A stretch of DNA of 36,467 bases from a bacterium (GTDB taxonomy: Bacteria > Patescibacteriota > Gracilibacteria > UBA1369 > GCA-2718715): contig PBFJ01000034.1 in the NCBI GenBank assembly GCA_002718715.1, positions 1 through 36,467 of the forward strand, read 5' to 3'. How positions within the stretch are numbered: the first letter of the stretch is position 1; the number at the start of each line of letters is the position of its first letter. Under the pieces are notes generated by a model that did no database searches, was not told where the DNA came from, and saw only the letters and a program-made list of their open reading frames with translations. Shown piece after piece: positions 1-8,102 of the stretch. The position numbers and the translations under genes were made by a program.

Positions 1-307
1 TAACTTTTAGTAATTTTTTAGAAAAAAATAATGAATATGCTTTTGAAATTGTGCAGCAATAGTAGTTATGAATAAAGTTAGCTATTTGAATTTGGTAATC
101 ACTTAATGCTTCTTTGCAAATTAATTCGGCTTCTTTACATTCAAAATCCGGTTTTTCAACCTCTTTAAAACAAATTGCAAAATAATCTTTATTCTTTACT
201 GTTACTTTTAAAAGGTCTCCAGTTTGAAGTTTTTGATTAATGCTATAGGTAAAGGTTGCATTTAAGGGTTTGTTGTAGTGAAGGATAACTAATTCGTAAA
301 AATTCAT
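1..307 (-). CDS. priA: Primosomal replication protein PriA, N-terminal fragment (runs off the window)
   Basis: This partial gene is too short for the ORF track. It starts at the ATG complementary to 305-307 and reads out of the left edge after about 102 codons (MNFYELVILHYNKPLNATFT...). The visible part resembles the DNA-binding N-terminal domain of PriA: an opening beta strand followed by 'PLNATFTYSI', a 'GDLLKVTVKNKDYFAICF' segment matching the 'G.rV.VpfG.r...GvV' core, and a second helical part, 'QIQIANFIHNYYCC', like the 'l..lA.wia.YY' stretch. PriA is the helicase that reloads the replisome at stalled forks. The helicase and zinc domains lie outside the window. No Shine-Dalgarno is seen. 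It is divergent from the DUF1858 gene with 55 bp between them. The call rests on pattern memory of the family, not on a search. Confidence 0.72.
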   Translation of the reverse strand, partial: MNFYELVILHYNKPLNATFTYSINQKLQTGDLLKVTVKNKDYFAICFKEVEKPDFECKEAELICKEALSDYQIQIANFIHNYYCCTISKAYSLFFSKKLLKV

Positions 308-319
308 TGTGATAGGTGA

Positions 320-348
320 TTGATTGAAGTGTAATTTTATGTTATTTT
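320..348 (+). promoter_or_regulatory. Possible promoter for the DUF1858 gene
   Basis: TTGATT (320-325), a 17-nt spacer and TATTTT (343-348). A start near 355 would leave a leader of about 8 nt. Both hexamers deviate from consensus in a T-rich background, so this is tentative. Confidence 0.3.
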
Positions 349-362
349 TTTAAAAAAAAATT

Positions 363-557
363 ATGATTACTAAAGATATGATAATCAAAGATGTTATAGA
401 AAGCTACCCAGAAACAATGGAAGTTTTCTTTGATTATGGTATAAGCTGTGTTGGCTGCGTTAATGCTTATATTGAAACTTTAGAGGAGGGGGCTAAATTA
501 CATAATATTGATATTGATGAGCTGATTTTAGATTTGAATGAATACATTTTAGATTAA
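363..557 (+). CDS. DUF1858-family small protein with a CxxC motif
   Basis: A 64-aa soluble protein matching the whole of the DUF1858 domain: an N-terminal strand/helix ('DMIIKDVIESYPE'), 'VFFDYGISCVGC', then a helical C-terminus ('LEEGAKLHNIDIDELILDLN'). In the family the CxxC pair (here CVGC, about residues 29-32) is the conserved feature. The domain occurs alone or fused to redox and iron-sulfur proteins such as the ScdA N-terminus and hybrid-cluster-associated proteins. A redox or metal-related role is known only loosely for the family, and the exact function here cannot be told. No Shine-Dalgarno is present; the start follows an A-run. A bidirectional terminator follows. Confidence 0.8.
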   Translation: MITKDMIIKDVIESYPETMEVFFDYGISCVGCVNAYIETLEEGAKLHNIDIDELILDLNEYILD

Positions 558-560
558 AAA

Positions 561-586
561 AAAGCCTTCTTGTGAAGACTTTTTTT
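561..586. terminator. Bidirectional rho-independent terminator between convergent genes
   Basis: AAAGCCTTC / TTGT / GAAGACTTT forms a 9-position stem with one mismatch. It has a T-run on the plus strand (from 580) and, on the minus strand, a T-run from the A-run at 556-563. It sits between the DUF1858 gene (plus) and the pentapeptide-repeat gene (minus), so it can serve both. Confidence 0.75.
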
Positions 587-614
587 ATTTTTTTTGATAT
601 TTAGATAATTAATT

Positions 615-3317
615 TTATCTATTTTTTAAGATAGTTATTAATCCTTCTGCAAAAGATTTATAACCTGAACCAGCGTATTTGTTTTCTAATCCTTCTTGTT
701 TTCTATTTTGCTCTATCTCTTCTAAAATTTGGTCTGCTGGTGTTTCATCTTTAGTTTGAGTGTCGGCTTTCAATTCTTCTAAAATTTGGTTGGCAGGTGT
801 TTCAACTGTAGCTTGAATTTCTTGATTTGCTTGTTCTTTATTTTGCTCTATCTCTTGTAAAATTTTATCAGCTATTACATCAGTTGTAGTTTGAGCTTCT
901 TCACTGTTTAATTCTTTTAGAACTTCCTCTACAGGTGTTTCAACTGTAGTTTGAATTTCTTGATTTGCTTGTTCTTTATTTTGCTCTATCTCTTCTAAAA
1001 TTTGGTCTGCTGGAGCTTGACTTTCATTGAATAAAGAGTTTAAGAAGTCTGCACTTTTTTGTAGTATTTCTTGATCGTTACCTTTTTTGCCATCTTTTAC
1101 AATTTGTAAAGATAAATCCTTTAAAGTCTGAGGTGTTTCTTCTGTTATTTCGTTTGAATTTTCTTCTAGTTCTACTTCTACTTCGTTTTCGATACTCGGA
1201 CTTTCATTTGATGATGTTTCAAGATCTTTTATTAAACTTCTATAGAATTCCTCTTTAAGTGTTAAGAACATTTTTTTAAGGTTTCCTTTAGATTTTGGTG
1301 TAGTTATAAATTCTCCATAATTTTCATTTAAAGATTCTCTATATAATATATTAATATAATTGTTTGGGTATCCATATTGTGATTTTTTTAATCCAGCTAT
1401 AATTGCAATTTCAGTTGAAGTTAATGGATTATTTATGTTGTGTAGAATAGCTCTTATTATTTTTCCTCCGTTACCTGAGAAATTTGTTTCAAATAAAAGA
1501 TTAGTTAATTCCTTCTCGTTTATAGTTTGTATGTATTCGGTTCCATCAATTGTGTATTTCAATTCAATTTCTTCGTCTAATTTTATTTCTCTAAGTTCAC
1601 TTGTTTCTTGATCCTTTACTTCTTGACTTAGGTCTTGATTTTCATTTGTTTTGATTTTTAGACTTAATAGTAAGTGGTATAAATCATCTTCCAATTGTAA
1701 GTGAAGAAGTTTTGATCTTGAACCTTCAATTTTCTCTTTTATGATTTTTGCTAATTGATTAAGTTTATTCTCTACACCTTGATTTAGGTAGATTGTAATT
1801 CTTCTCTTTTCTTCAACTTTATCTGACAATTCGTTGAATATCTCTTCAGTTGTAATTTTACTGTGCTTGTTTTTTATAAGAAATGATAATATATCAAATG
1901 GTACTAATTTAGATATAGTTGGAGCAATTGCAACTGTTAAGTCTAAAACTTTAATTACTTTATATAAATATTGTGAATTTAATTCAAATCCAATAAGTGT
2001 ATGTTCAATTCCAAGTTCATCCTCGATATTTCCAATTTCTGATTCTGATAAAGCTGTATCAAGTATAGTAACTCCATTTTCGTTTTTTTCTAGTTCATTA
2101 AAATCTTGAAGTGTGAAATTTCTTTCTTGTGAATCAGTGTTTTCTAGGTCTTGACTTGATTGAGTTGATTCTGTGATATTTTCTGTATTTGATTCTAATT
2201 GTATTGGTAGTTGTGAATCTTCCACTTCTTGTTCAACTTGTACTTCTTCGGGTGCTTCTTTACGTAAAATATTAAATGTTCCATCTTCATTCTCTTTTAT
2301 GAAATATCCTTGATCTATTATGCGCCTAACTAATCTTATATTGTTAAATCTAGCACCACTTAAATTAGCACATGTATAATATGTATTTCTTAAATCAGCT
2401 CCAGTTAAATCAGCTCCAGTTAAATCAGTATCATTTAACTTAGTAAATTGTAATTTAGCTTCAGATAAATTCGCTCCGCTTAAATTAGCCCATGTAAGTA
2501 TGCTCCTGTCTAAATTAGCTCCAGTTAAGTCAGCATTTTGTAATTTAGCTTCAGATAAATTAGCTCCACTTAAATCAGCTCCACTTAAATCAGCTCCACT
2601 TAAATCAGCTTTTTGTAAATCTAATGATGGACCTACTATTGTGTAAAGAGTTTTACCGTTAACGTTTCTTGTTACAAGAGTATATCCTGTAGGAAGGTTT
2701 TCTGGTTTTACTTCAATATTTATATAATTTTCTTTATTATTGAAATCTATTGTTTGAACTTCAATATTTGAGTTGGTTTCTGAGGTATTTGCATCATTTG
2801 ATGTTTCTGTATTAATTACCACTTCAGATTCTGGAGTTTCATTTGTTTCTTGTCTTGATGATGAGTCTTTTTTTGTTAATATAAAAATCCCATTATTATT
2901 TTTAGAATATACAAAATTAAAGTCATCTAATTTTTCATTTAATTGATCTACAATTTGATCAGTAAAATTGCTTGATTCTAATTTTAACTTACCTTCTTTA
3001 TCTGTGTTTAATAAAATGTTAACATCTTGTGCAGTGAAATCTTGTAGATTTGCAATAAAGTTAAGTATTAATTTAGGTGGGATTGATCTTAAAATTTCTT
3101 TAAAATTATTGAATTTATAAGAAACTTCTTGAGTTGCGGCATTAATCTTTTCTCTTATTTCTTTTTCTCTTGCTTGTGCTGCTTGCTCTGCTTCTTCGTA
3201 TTCTCTTAGTGCTTGTTCTGCTGCTTGTTGTGCTTCTTCAAGTTGTTTTTTAAGTAATTCAGCTTGTTCTGCTGCCTTCTTGGCTCTTTCTTGAGCTTTT
3301 AATAATTCATTTGACAT
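615..3317 (-). CDS. Large coiled-coil and pentapeptide-repeat protein, no signal peptide
   Basis: Not a recognised family as a whole. Residue numbers follow the 913-aa track ORF. Residues 15-78 are an Ala/Glu/Gln-rich coiled coil. About 246-341 is a right-handed quadrilateral beta-helix of pentapeptide repeats (A(D/N)LSG/T pattern, around 19 repeats). 380-770 is a mixed acidic/helical region. About 782-896 holds four related helical repeats (A(D/N)(Q/K)ILEE...). No transmembrane segment or signal peptide is visible, so it is probably cytoplasmic. The track ORF starts at 3356, but that ATG lies between the -35 and -10 of a good promoter. I prefer the internal start MSNELLK (3317, 900 aa), which leaves a leader of about 22 nt. 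Protein interaction or scaffolding is possible but unproven; pentapeptide folds also occur in gyrase-protecting DNA mimics. Confidence 0.75.
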   Translation of the reverse strand: MSNELLKAQERAKKAAEQAELLKKQLEEAQQAAEQALREYEEAEQAAQAREKEIREKINAATQEVSYKFNNFKEILRSIPPKLILNFIANLQDFTAQDVNILLNTDKEGKLKLESSNFTDQIVDQLNEKLDDFNFVYSKNNNGIFILTKKDSSSRQETNETPESEVVINTETSNDANTSETNSNIEVQTIDFNNKENYINIEVKPENLPTGYTLVTRNVNGKTLYTIVGPSLDLQKADLSGADLSGADLSGANLSEAKLQNADLTGANLDRSILTWANLSGANLSEAKLQFTKLNDTDLTGADLTGADLRNTYYTCANLSGARFNNIRLVRRIIDQGYFIKENEDGTFNILRKEAPEEVQVEQEVEDSQLPIQLESNTENITESTQSSQDLENTDSQERNFTLQDFNELEKNENGVTILDTALSESEIGNIEDELGIEHTLIGFELNSQYLYKVIKVLDLTVAIAPTISKLVPFDILSFLIKNKHSKITTEEIFNELSDKVEEKRRITIYLNQGVENKLNQLAKIIKEKIEGSRSKLLHLQLEDDLYHLLLSLKIKTNENQDLSQEVKDQETSELREIKLDEEIELKYTIDGTEYIQTINEKELTNLLFETNFSGNGGKIIRAILHNINNPLTSTEIAIIAGLKKSQYGYPNNYINILYRESLNENYGEFITTPKSKGNLKKMFLTLKEEFYRSLIKDLETSSNESPSIENEVEVELEENSNEITEETPQTLKDLSLQIVKDGKKGNDQEILQKSADFLNSLFNESQAPADQILEEIEQNKEQANQEIQTTVETPVEEVLKELNSEEAQTTTDVIADKILQEIEQNKEQANQEIQATVETPANQILEELKADTQTKDETPADQILEEIEQNRKQEGLENKYAGSGYKSFAEGLITILKNR
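670..1013 (-). repeat. Direct repeats coding the C-terminal helical repeats
   Basis: Two 62-bp copies, 795-856 and 933-994, differ at one base (C versus T). Shorter degenerate copies flank them near 711-735 and 774-798. They encode 'EIEQNKEQANQEIQ(T/A)TVETP' and relatives. Such near-identity at the DNA level points to recent duplication and possible copy-number variation. Confidence 0.85.
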
Positions 3318-3345
3318 AATTTGTATTTGTTTAAACTTATTCAAA

Positions 3346-3372
3346 TTTATACCCATAGGTTTTATTTGTCAA
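3346..3372 (-). promoter_or_regulatory. Promoter for the pentapeptide-repeat gene
   Basis: On the minus strand TTGACA (3372-3367) is followed after 15 nt by TATAAA (3351-3346). The spacer is slightly short. The predicted start near 3339 lies downstream of the ORF-track ATG, which favours the MSNELLK start at 3317. Confidence 0.55.
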
Positions 3373-3380
3373 GTTCTTTG

Positions 3381-3418
3381 TTTTATAAAAAACAGCCATG
3401 AGTTTGGCTGTCTTTTTT
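3381..3418. terminator. Terminator downstream of secDF (bidirectional form)
   Basis: ACAGCCA / TGAGTT / TGGCTGT is a perfect 7-bp stem at 3392-3411, followed by T-rich tracts on both strands (minus TTTTTTAT, plus CTTTTTT). On the minus strand it closes the secDF unit before the separate promoter of the pentapeptide gene. Confidence 0.8.
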
Positions 3419-3433
3419 AGTATGTATATATTT

Positions 3434-6400
3434 TTACTTTTTATTTATTTTTATCATAGTTGGTGCTGCAATAAAAATAGAGGAGTATGTACCAACTAAA
3501 ATACCTATTATTAGTGCTAATATAAAGTATTTAATTGAAGCTGCTCCAAGTATAAATAGAGATAATAGAGTAATTAATGTTGAGATAGAAGTGTTTATTG
3601 ATCTTGTTAATGTTTCATTTAGGGCTGCATTTGAAACGTCTTCTAATGTTTCTGATTTTTTAATTTTCAATAGATTTTCTCTGATTCTATCAAATACTAC
3701 AATTGTATCATGCACAGAGAATCCTAGGATTGTTAATAATGCAGTAATGAAAAGAATATCAATTTCTATTCCAAATAAAGAGAATATTCCAAGTGTAATA
3801 ACTACGTCGTGAACTAAGGCAACTATAGCAGCTAGACCAAATTTAAATGGGTTGTATTCTTGTGGTATTTCTCTGAATGAAATTGCGATATATAGAATTA
3901 TAGCTAATAGCGCAATTGTTAATGATATAAAGGCTTTATTGGCTAATGTTTTCGATACACTTGCACCCACATTTTCAAATCTAGTTTCTGTTATTTCTTG
4001 TTCGATTTCTTGGCTTAATCCGTTTTTAAATTTTTGATGTGTTATTTCATCAATATAATCTAATTTTATTTGATATGAGTTTTCTCCAGAAGTATTAACA
4101 GATCCTTTTAATAGATTTTGTTCTTCTGAAAATTCGTTTACGTATGATTTAATAACATCTTCTTTAACTTCGTTTTCTGTTTGAATCTCAATTAAAGTTC
4201 CACCTTTAAAATCGATCCCTAGTTTTAGTCCATTGGTTGCAAAGCTAACCAAGGCAATTAAAATTAATACTCCAGATAAGATACTTGTTTTATTAAAGTT
4301 TTGAATGAAGTTAAAATTGAATTTTTTAATTTTTTTACTTCCAAAATCGTTTGTTGTTTTAGTTGCTTTATATGTAATTAATTTTCTTGTAATTACTACT
4401 GCTGAGAACATTGAGATTAATATCCCTGCCGATAATGTTAATGCAAAACCTTTAATGATTGATGTACCAAAGTAGTATAGAATCCCGCAAGTGATTAATG
4501 ATGAGTAGTTTGAGTCTCTAATTGAAGACCAAGCTCTTTGAAACCCTTTTTCTATTGCTTTAAGATTATTTTTTTCGTTTTGCATTTCTTCTTTAATTCT
4601 TTCGAAAATAAGTACGTTTGCATCCACTGCCATACCAATAGAAAGAACGATACCTGCAATACCTGCTAAAGTTAAAGTAACTGATACTGATAATAAATAT
4701 GTTAAGAAAAATAAACTAAAGGTAGCTACTAATATAGAGAAGAATTTTTCAAAGAATTTTTCTTTTGAGTCTAAGACTTTTTTGAAGAGTACTCCGTAGA
4801 TTACAAATGCGATTATTAAGGCCACTAGCGTATGTAGGTTTACTTTAATTAAAAATAATAATAATGAAGCATATGATAAAAGAGCAATATTAGCTTTGAA
4901 ACCAGCTTTTGAATATAAGAACATCATATATCCAATAAGAATAAGTAGACCAACTAATGCTGCTTGTAATGATGTATCTAAAGCTAATTTACCTAGATTT
5001 GGTCCAATTGTGTATTGTCCAACTAAGTTAATTGGAGCTGGAATAGCACCAGTATTCAAATTAGTTGTAAGTTCTTGTGCTGATTCTTGAGTAAAGTTAG
5101 GATTTGTTATTTGAGCAGTTCCTCCAACAATTTTTTGTTGTACAACTGGAGCTGAAATTTCTTCTCCTCCAACAAAAATTGCTACTTGTTTTTGGATATT
5201 TCTTTCCGTTATTTCTGCAAATAATTCTCCACCTTCTGGTGTAAATTCTATTTGTACAAACGGTTTTCCATATTGATCAAAAGCTGTAGCTGCTCTTTTA
5301 AAGTATTGACCATTTAACTTCGTATCTTTCCAAGGGTTTGGAGTTGTTGAAAATACTAATAGTTCATATTTATATTGATTTTCAGAAACTATATTTTCTG
5401 TTTTTTCTTTAATTTCTCCAAATTCATAAACTTCAACTCCATTAGATGTTTCTAGAATTTCAATACTACCTGGCTCTTGAATTGTTTGAGCAAGATCTAT
5501 TAATTCTTGAGGGTAAGGTGAATTTACAGAGATTGGATTTTTAAGTTCTCCGGCTACTTTGTTGGTTGTGATATCTTTTGAATGTTCTTTTACAGCATCA
5601 TTAAAGCTAGTTGATCCATCTTTTAGATTTTTAGCTATTTCATTTGCTAGATTTCTTGCATCTTGTTTTGATAGTTCATCATTTGCAAAATTTTCAGATT
5701 CTTGGTGTGTAATTAAAATCTTTTTAGCTTTGATACTTCTTTCTTCGGTAATAGTTTTATCTGCAAGTTTTTTATCTATTAATTTTAGAGCTGCGTATCC
5801 TTGCAGAGGTTCGATTCTTCCGTTGATAAAAGTTAGTCCAAAATCGTTATTTAATAGATCTTTATATACTGAATTAGCTTCCATGCCTTTTAATGTAGAT
5901 AATAGCTCTGGATTTGTAAGTTCAGATTCAAATGTATAGTCTATTTCTTGAAAGAATACCTTTTGAGGGTTTGCTTTTTGTTCTCTTTGTGAGATTAAAG
6001 CAAAATTTTCTGGATTTGTAGATATTTCTGCATAAACTTGTTTAGATTCCTCTTCAATTTCTTTTATTTGATTGTCAGAAATGTTGTTATTGCTTTCTTT
6101 GAATTCTAGTTGAATAGTTTTACCAACTCTTTGTTTTGCTTCTTCTAGATCATTTACTCCTGCTAGTTCAACAATTATGTGTTGTTCATCCGCAACTTTT
6201 GAAGTGTATATATTTGGTTCTGAAACACCAAGTTTATTTACTCTTTTGTTTATAATATTTGTAATTCCATCAATAACACTTGCCTTGTCAGAATCTTCTA
6301 CTTTTCTAAGATCTATTTGGTAGTCCAATTGAGATCCACCTTGTAAATCAAGACCAAGTGAAAATTGACTATCTTTAATAAAGTCAGGCAAAAAGCTTGG

Positions 6401-6511
6401 TTTCAAACTTGCTGGGCTTAGAACAAGTAATACAAAAGCGGCTGCTAATGTAAGTAATGAGGGTTTAAGCCCCTTTTTAAAATCCATATAATTTGGGTTT
6501 AATTTTAACAT
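3434..6511 (-). CDS. secDF: SecD-SecF fusion translocase subunit with an inserted parvulin-like domain
   Basis: SecDF uses proton flow to help pull proteins through SecYEG on the outer face of the membrane. SecD half: a first membrane helix (about 17-35), 'LGLDLQGGSQL' (52-62), the periplasmic P1 domain, then a membrane block from about 510 with 'IGMAVDANVLIFERIKEE' (625-642). SecF half: helix about 743-760, 'LGIDFKGGTLIEIQ', then 'GFSVHDTIVVFDRIREN' and a final membrane bundle. At 1025 aa it exceeds the usual 730-860 aa of fused SecDF. The excess lies in P1 (about 170-370). There 'KAKKILITHQES' (261-272), 'DGSTSFNDAVKEHSKD' and a final 'SNGVEVYEFGEIK' follow the layout of a PpiC/parvulin prolyl isomerase. 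The family's GGDLG is replaced by AGELKN, so activity is doubtful. SecDF identity is firm; the insert is inference. Confidence 0.93.
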   Translation of the reverse strand: MLKLNPNYMDFKKGLKPSLLTLAAAFVLLVLSPASLKPSFLPDFIKDSQFSLGLDLQGGSQLDYQIDLRKVEDSDKASVIDGITNIINKRVNKLGVSEPNIYTSKVADEQHIIVELAGVNDLEEAKQRVGKTIQLEFKESNNNISDNQIKEIEEESKQVYAEISTNPENFALISQREQKANPQKVFFQEIDYTFESELTNPELLSTLKGMEANSVYKDLLNNDFGLTFINGRIEPLQGYAALKLIDKKLADKTITEERSIKAKKILITHQESENFANDELSKQDARNLANEIAKNLKDGSTSFNDAVKEHSKDITTNKVAGELKNPISVNSPYPQELIDLAQTIQEPGSIEILETSNGVEVYEFGEIKEKTENIVSENQYKYELLVFSTTPNPWKDTKLNGQYFKRAATAFDQYGKPFVQIEFTPEGGELFAEITERNIQKQVAIFVGGEEISAPVVQQKIVGGTAQITNPNFTQESAQELTTNLNTGAIPAPINLVGQYTIGPNLGKLALDTSLQAALVGLLILIGYMMFLYSKAGFKANIALLSYASLLLFLIKVNLHTLVALIIAFVIYGVLFKKVLDSKEKFFEKFFSILVATFSLFFLTYLLSVSVTLTLAGIAGIVLSIGMAVDANVLIFERIKEEMQNEKNNLKAIEKGFQRAWSSIRDSNYSSLITCGILYYFGTSIIKGFALTLSAGILISMFSAVVITRKLITYKATKTTNDFGSKKIKKFNFNFIQNFNKTSILSGVLILIALVSFATNGLKLGIDFKGGTLIEIQTENEVKEDVIKSYVNEFSEEQNLLKGSVNTSGENSYQIKLDYIDEITHQKFKNGLSQEIEQEITETRFENVGASVSKTLANKAFISLTIALLAIILYIAISFREIPQEYNPFKFGLAAIVALVHDVVITLGIFSLFGIEIDILFITALLTILGFSVHDTIVVFDRIRENLLKIKKSETLEDVSNAALNETLTRSINTSISTLITLLSLFILGAASIKYFILALIIGILVGTYSSIFIAAPTMIKINKK

Positions 6512-6590
6512 ATTTTATGTTATTTAAGCCCTAAATACAACTTTCTTGGCTTGCATAAAACTACTTAATGTCCCTAATTATATAAGTTTT

Positions 6591-8102
6591 TTAATTGATT
6601 TCCTCAATTAATGATGTTCCATCGAAAGAATCTGGTATTTTTAAATTTAAAATATTTAGAATTGTTGGTGCAATATCTTTTAAACCTGCATCTTTAACTT
6701 TTTTTGTTTGATAATTTTTATTAGATAGTACAATGAATGGAACTGGATTAGTGGTATGACTTGGATTTTGAGATCCATCTTCGTGTTTCATATCTTCTGC
6801 ATTTCCATGGTCTGCAATTATAATGATTGTATAATTTTCGTCTAATGCTTTCGGGATTAATTTTTCTAGATTTTTATCAATGCATTCGATTCCGATTTTA
6901 GTTGCCTTAAAATCACCAGAGTGTCCTACCAAATCTGGATTTGCATAGTTAATAACTATTAGTTTGTAGTCACTTTTTAAAATTTCGATTGCTTTATCAG
7001 TTATTTTACTAGCTTGCATTTTCGGGTCATCTTTATAGTTCGCTACCTTACTTGAGGGTATTAGAAAATGATCTTCTAGCTGTGATTTCTCTTTGTTTTG
7101 TGAATTAAAAAAGAATGTAACGTGAGCGAATTTCTCTGTTTCTGCAATTCTAGCTTGTTTGTAATTTGCCTTATTTAATACTGAAGATAAGTTTTCTTTG
7201 ATTTCTGGTGTCGGAAATATATTGAATTTTTTTGATCCATAATCCCCAAATGTAACTAAGTTTGGTTTTACATCTGCTTTAAATTCAGAAAAATTTTGAT
7301 TTTCTAAGGCTTGAGTTATTTGTTCTTGTCTGTCTGTTCTGTAATTCATATTTATAAATAAATCAGAATCTTTTAAAGAAGGGAAGTCAGAAGTTTTATA
7401 AGCTTTGGCGTAGTAGTCATTTTCAGCTTCTTGGTAAAGCCTTTTAAGTACTTGGTCTTGATTTGTAATTTCTATGCTTTCTGCTTGTGTAATTAAGTCA
7501 TAGAATATTTTTGTTCTTTCATAATTTTTATCTCTATCCATAGCGTAGAATCTGCCGCAAAGACTAGCAAGGGTTCCAATTTTTTCTTCTTTAAATAAAT
7601 TTAATGTTTGATTTATATATTTTTCTGCCGACTTTTGAGGTACATCTCTTCCATCTAATACTCCGTGGAAGTAAAAGTTTTTAATATTTTCTTGTTTTAA
7701 AAGTTCACATACTGCTTTTAAATGTTTTATCTGTCCATGAATACCAGTATCGCTTAAAAGACAGGTAATGTGAATATTAGATTCTGCATTTTTGGCTTTA
7801 TTAATTTGATCTTTTAATAATTTTATTTCAAAAAATTTTTTTGTTTCTATGGATTTATTTATTCTAACTAAAGCTTGATCCAATATTTGTCCACAACCAA
7901 TTGTAAAGTGTCCAACTTCAGAGTTACCCACTGTGTTTTCAGGTAGGCCAACAGCTTTACCAGATGCTTGAATAGTTGATAAGTTTTCCTTTAGTAATTT
8001 TTTTAAATACGGTGAATTTGATCTTGTTACGGCATTATCATCCGCATCTTTTGTAATTCCGTAACCATCAAGGATAATTAATAGAGCTTTTTGTGATTTC
8101 AT
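6591..8102 (-). CDS. gpmI: 2,3-bisphosphoglycerate-independent phosphoglycerate mutase
   Basis: A cytosolic glycolytic enzyme interconverting 3- and 2-phosphoglycerate through a phosphoserine intermediate and two Mn ions; member of the alkaline phosphatase superfamily. 503 aa, the normal iPGM length. Visible motifs: 'LLIILDGYGI' with metal-binding Asp12, 'GNSEVGH' with the nucleophile Ser61, 'HGVLDGRDVPQKSAE' in the substrate domain, 'PDLVGHSGD', 'IIADHGNAEDM' and 'PSHTTNPVPFI' supplying the remaining metal ligands. Its ATG overlaps the manC stop by one base (TAATG), so it should be translationally coupled to manC. No Shine-Dalgarno is seen. Confidence 0.97.
   Translation of the reverse strand: MKSQKALLIILDGYGITKDADDNAVTRSNSPYLKKLLKENLSTIQASGKAVGLPENTVGNSEVGHFTIGCGQILDQALVRINKSIETKKFFEIKLLKDQINKAKNAESNIHITCLLSDTGIHGQIKHLKAVCELLKQENIKNFYFHGVLDGRDVPQKSAEKYINQTLNLFKEEKIGTLASLCGRFYAMDRDKNYERTKIFYDLITQAESIEITNQDQVLKRLYQEAENDYYAKAYKTSDFPSLKDSDLFINMNYRTDRQEQITQALENQNFSEFKADVKPNLVTFGDYGSKKFNIFPTPEIKENLSSVLNKANYKQARIAETEKFAHVTFFFNSQNKEKSQLEDHFLIPSSKVANYKDDPKMQASKITDKAIEILKSDYKLIVINYANPDLVGHSGDFKATKIGIECIDKNLEKLIPKALDENYTIIIIADHGNAEDMKHEDGSQNPSHTTNPVPFIVLSNKNYQTKKVKDAGLKDIAPTILNILNLKIPDSFDGTSLIEEIN

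Noticed and set aside
795-994. 62-bp repeats as a possible mobile or attachment site
   Set aside because: They are in-frame and encode protein repeats, so coding duplication explains them.
1360-2109. Plus-strand ORFs of 83 and 91 aa inside the pentapeptide gene
   Set aside because: Antisense shadows of a long repeat-rich gene; no start context and low-complexity translations.
3591-5939. Plus-strand ORFs (61-126 aa) within secDF
   Set aside because: Antisense to firmly identified conserved coding sequence, with no promoter or family match.
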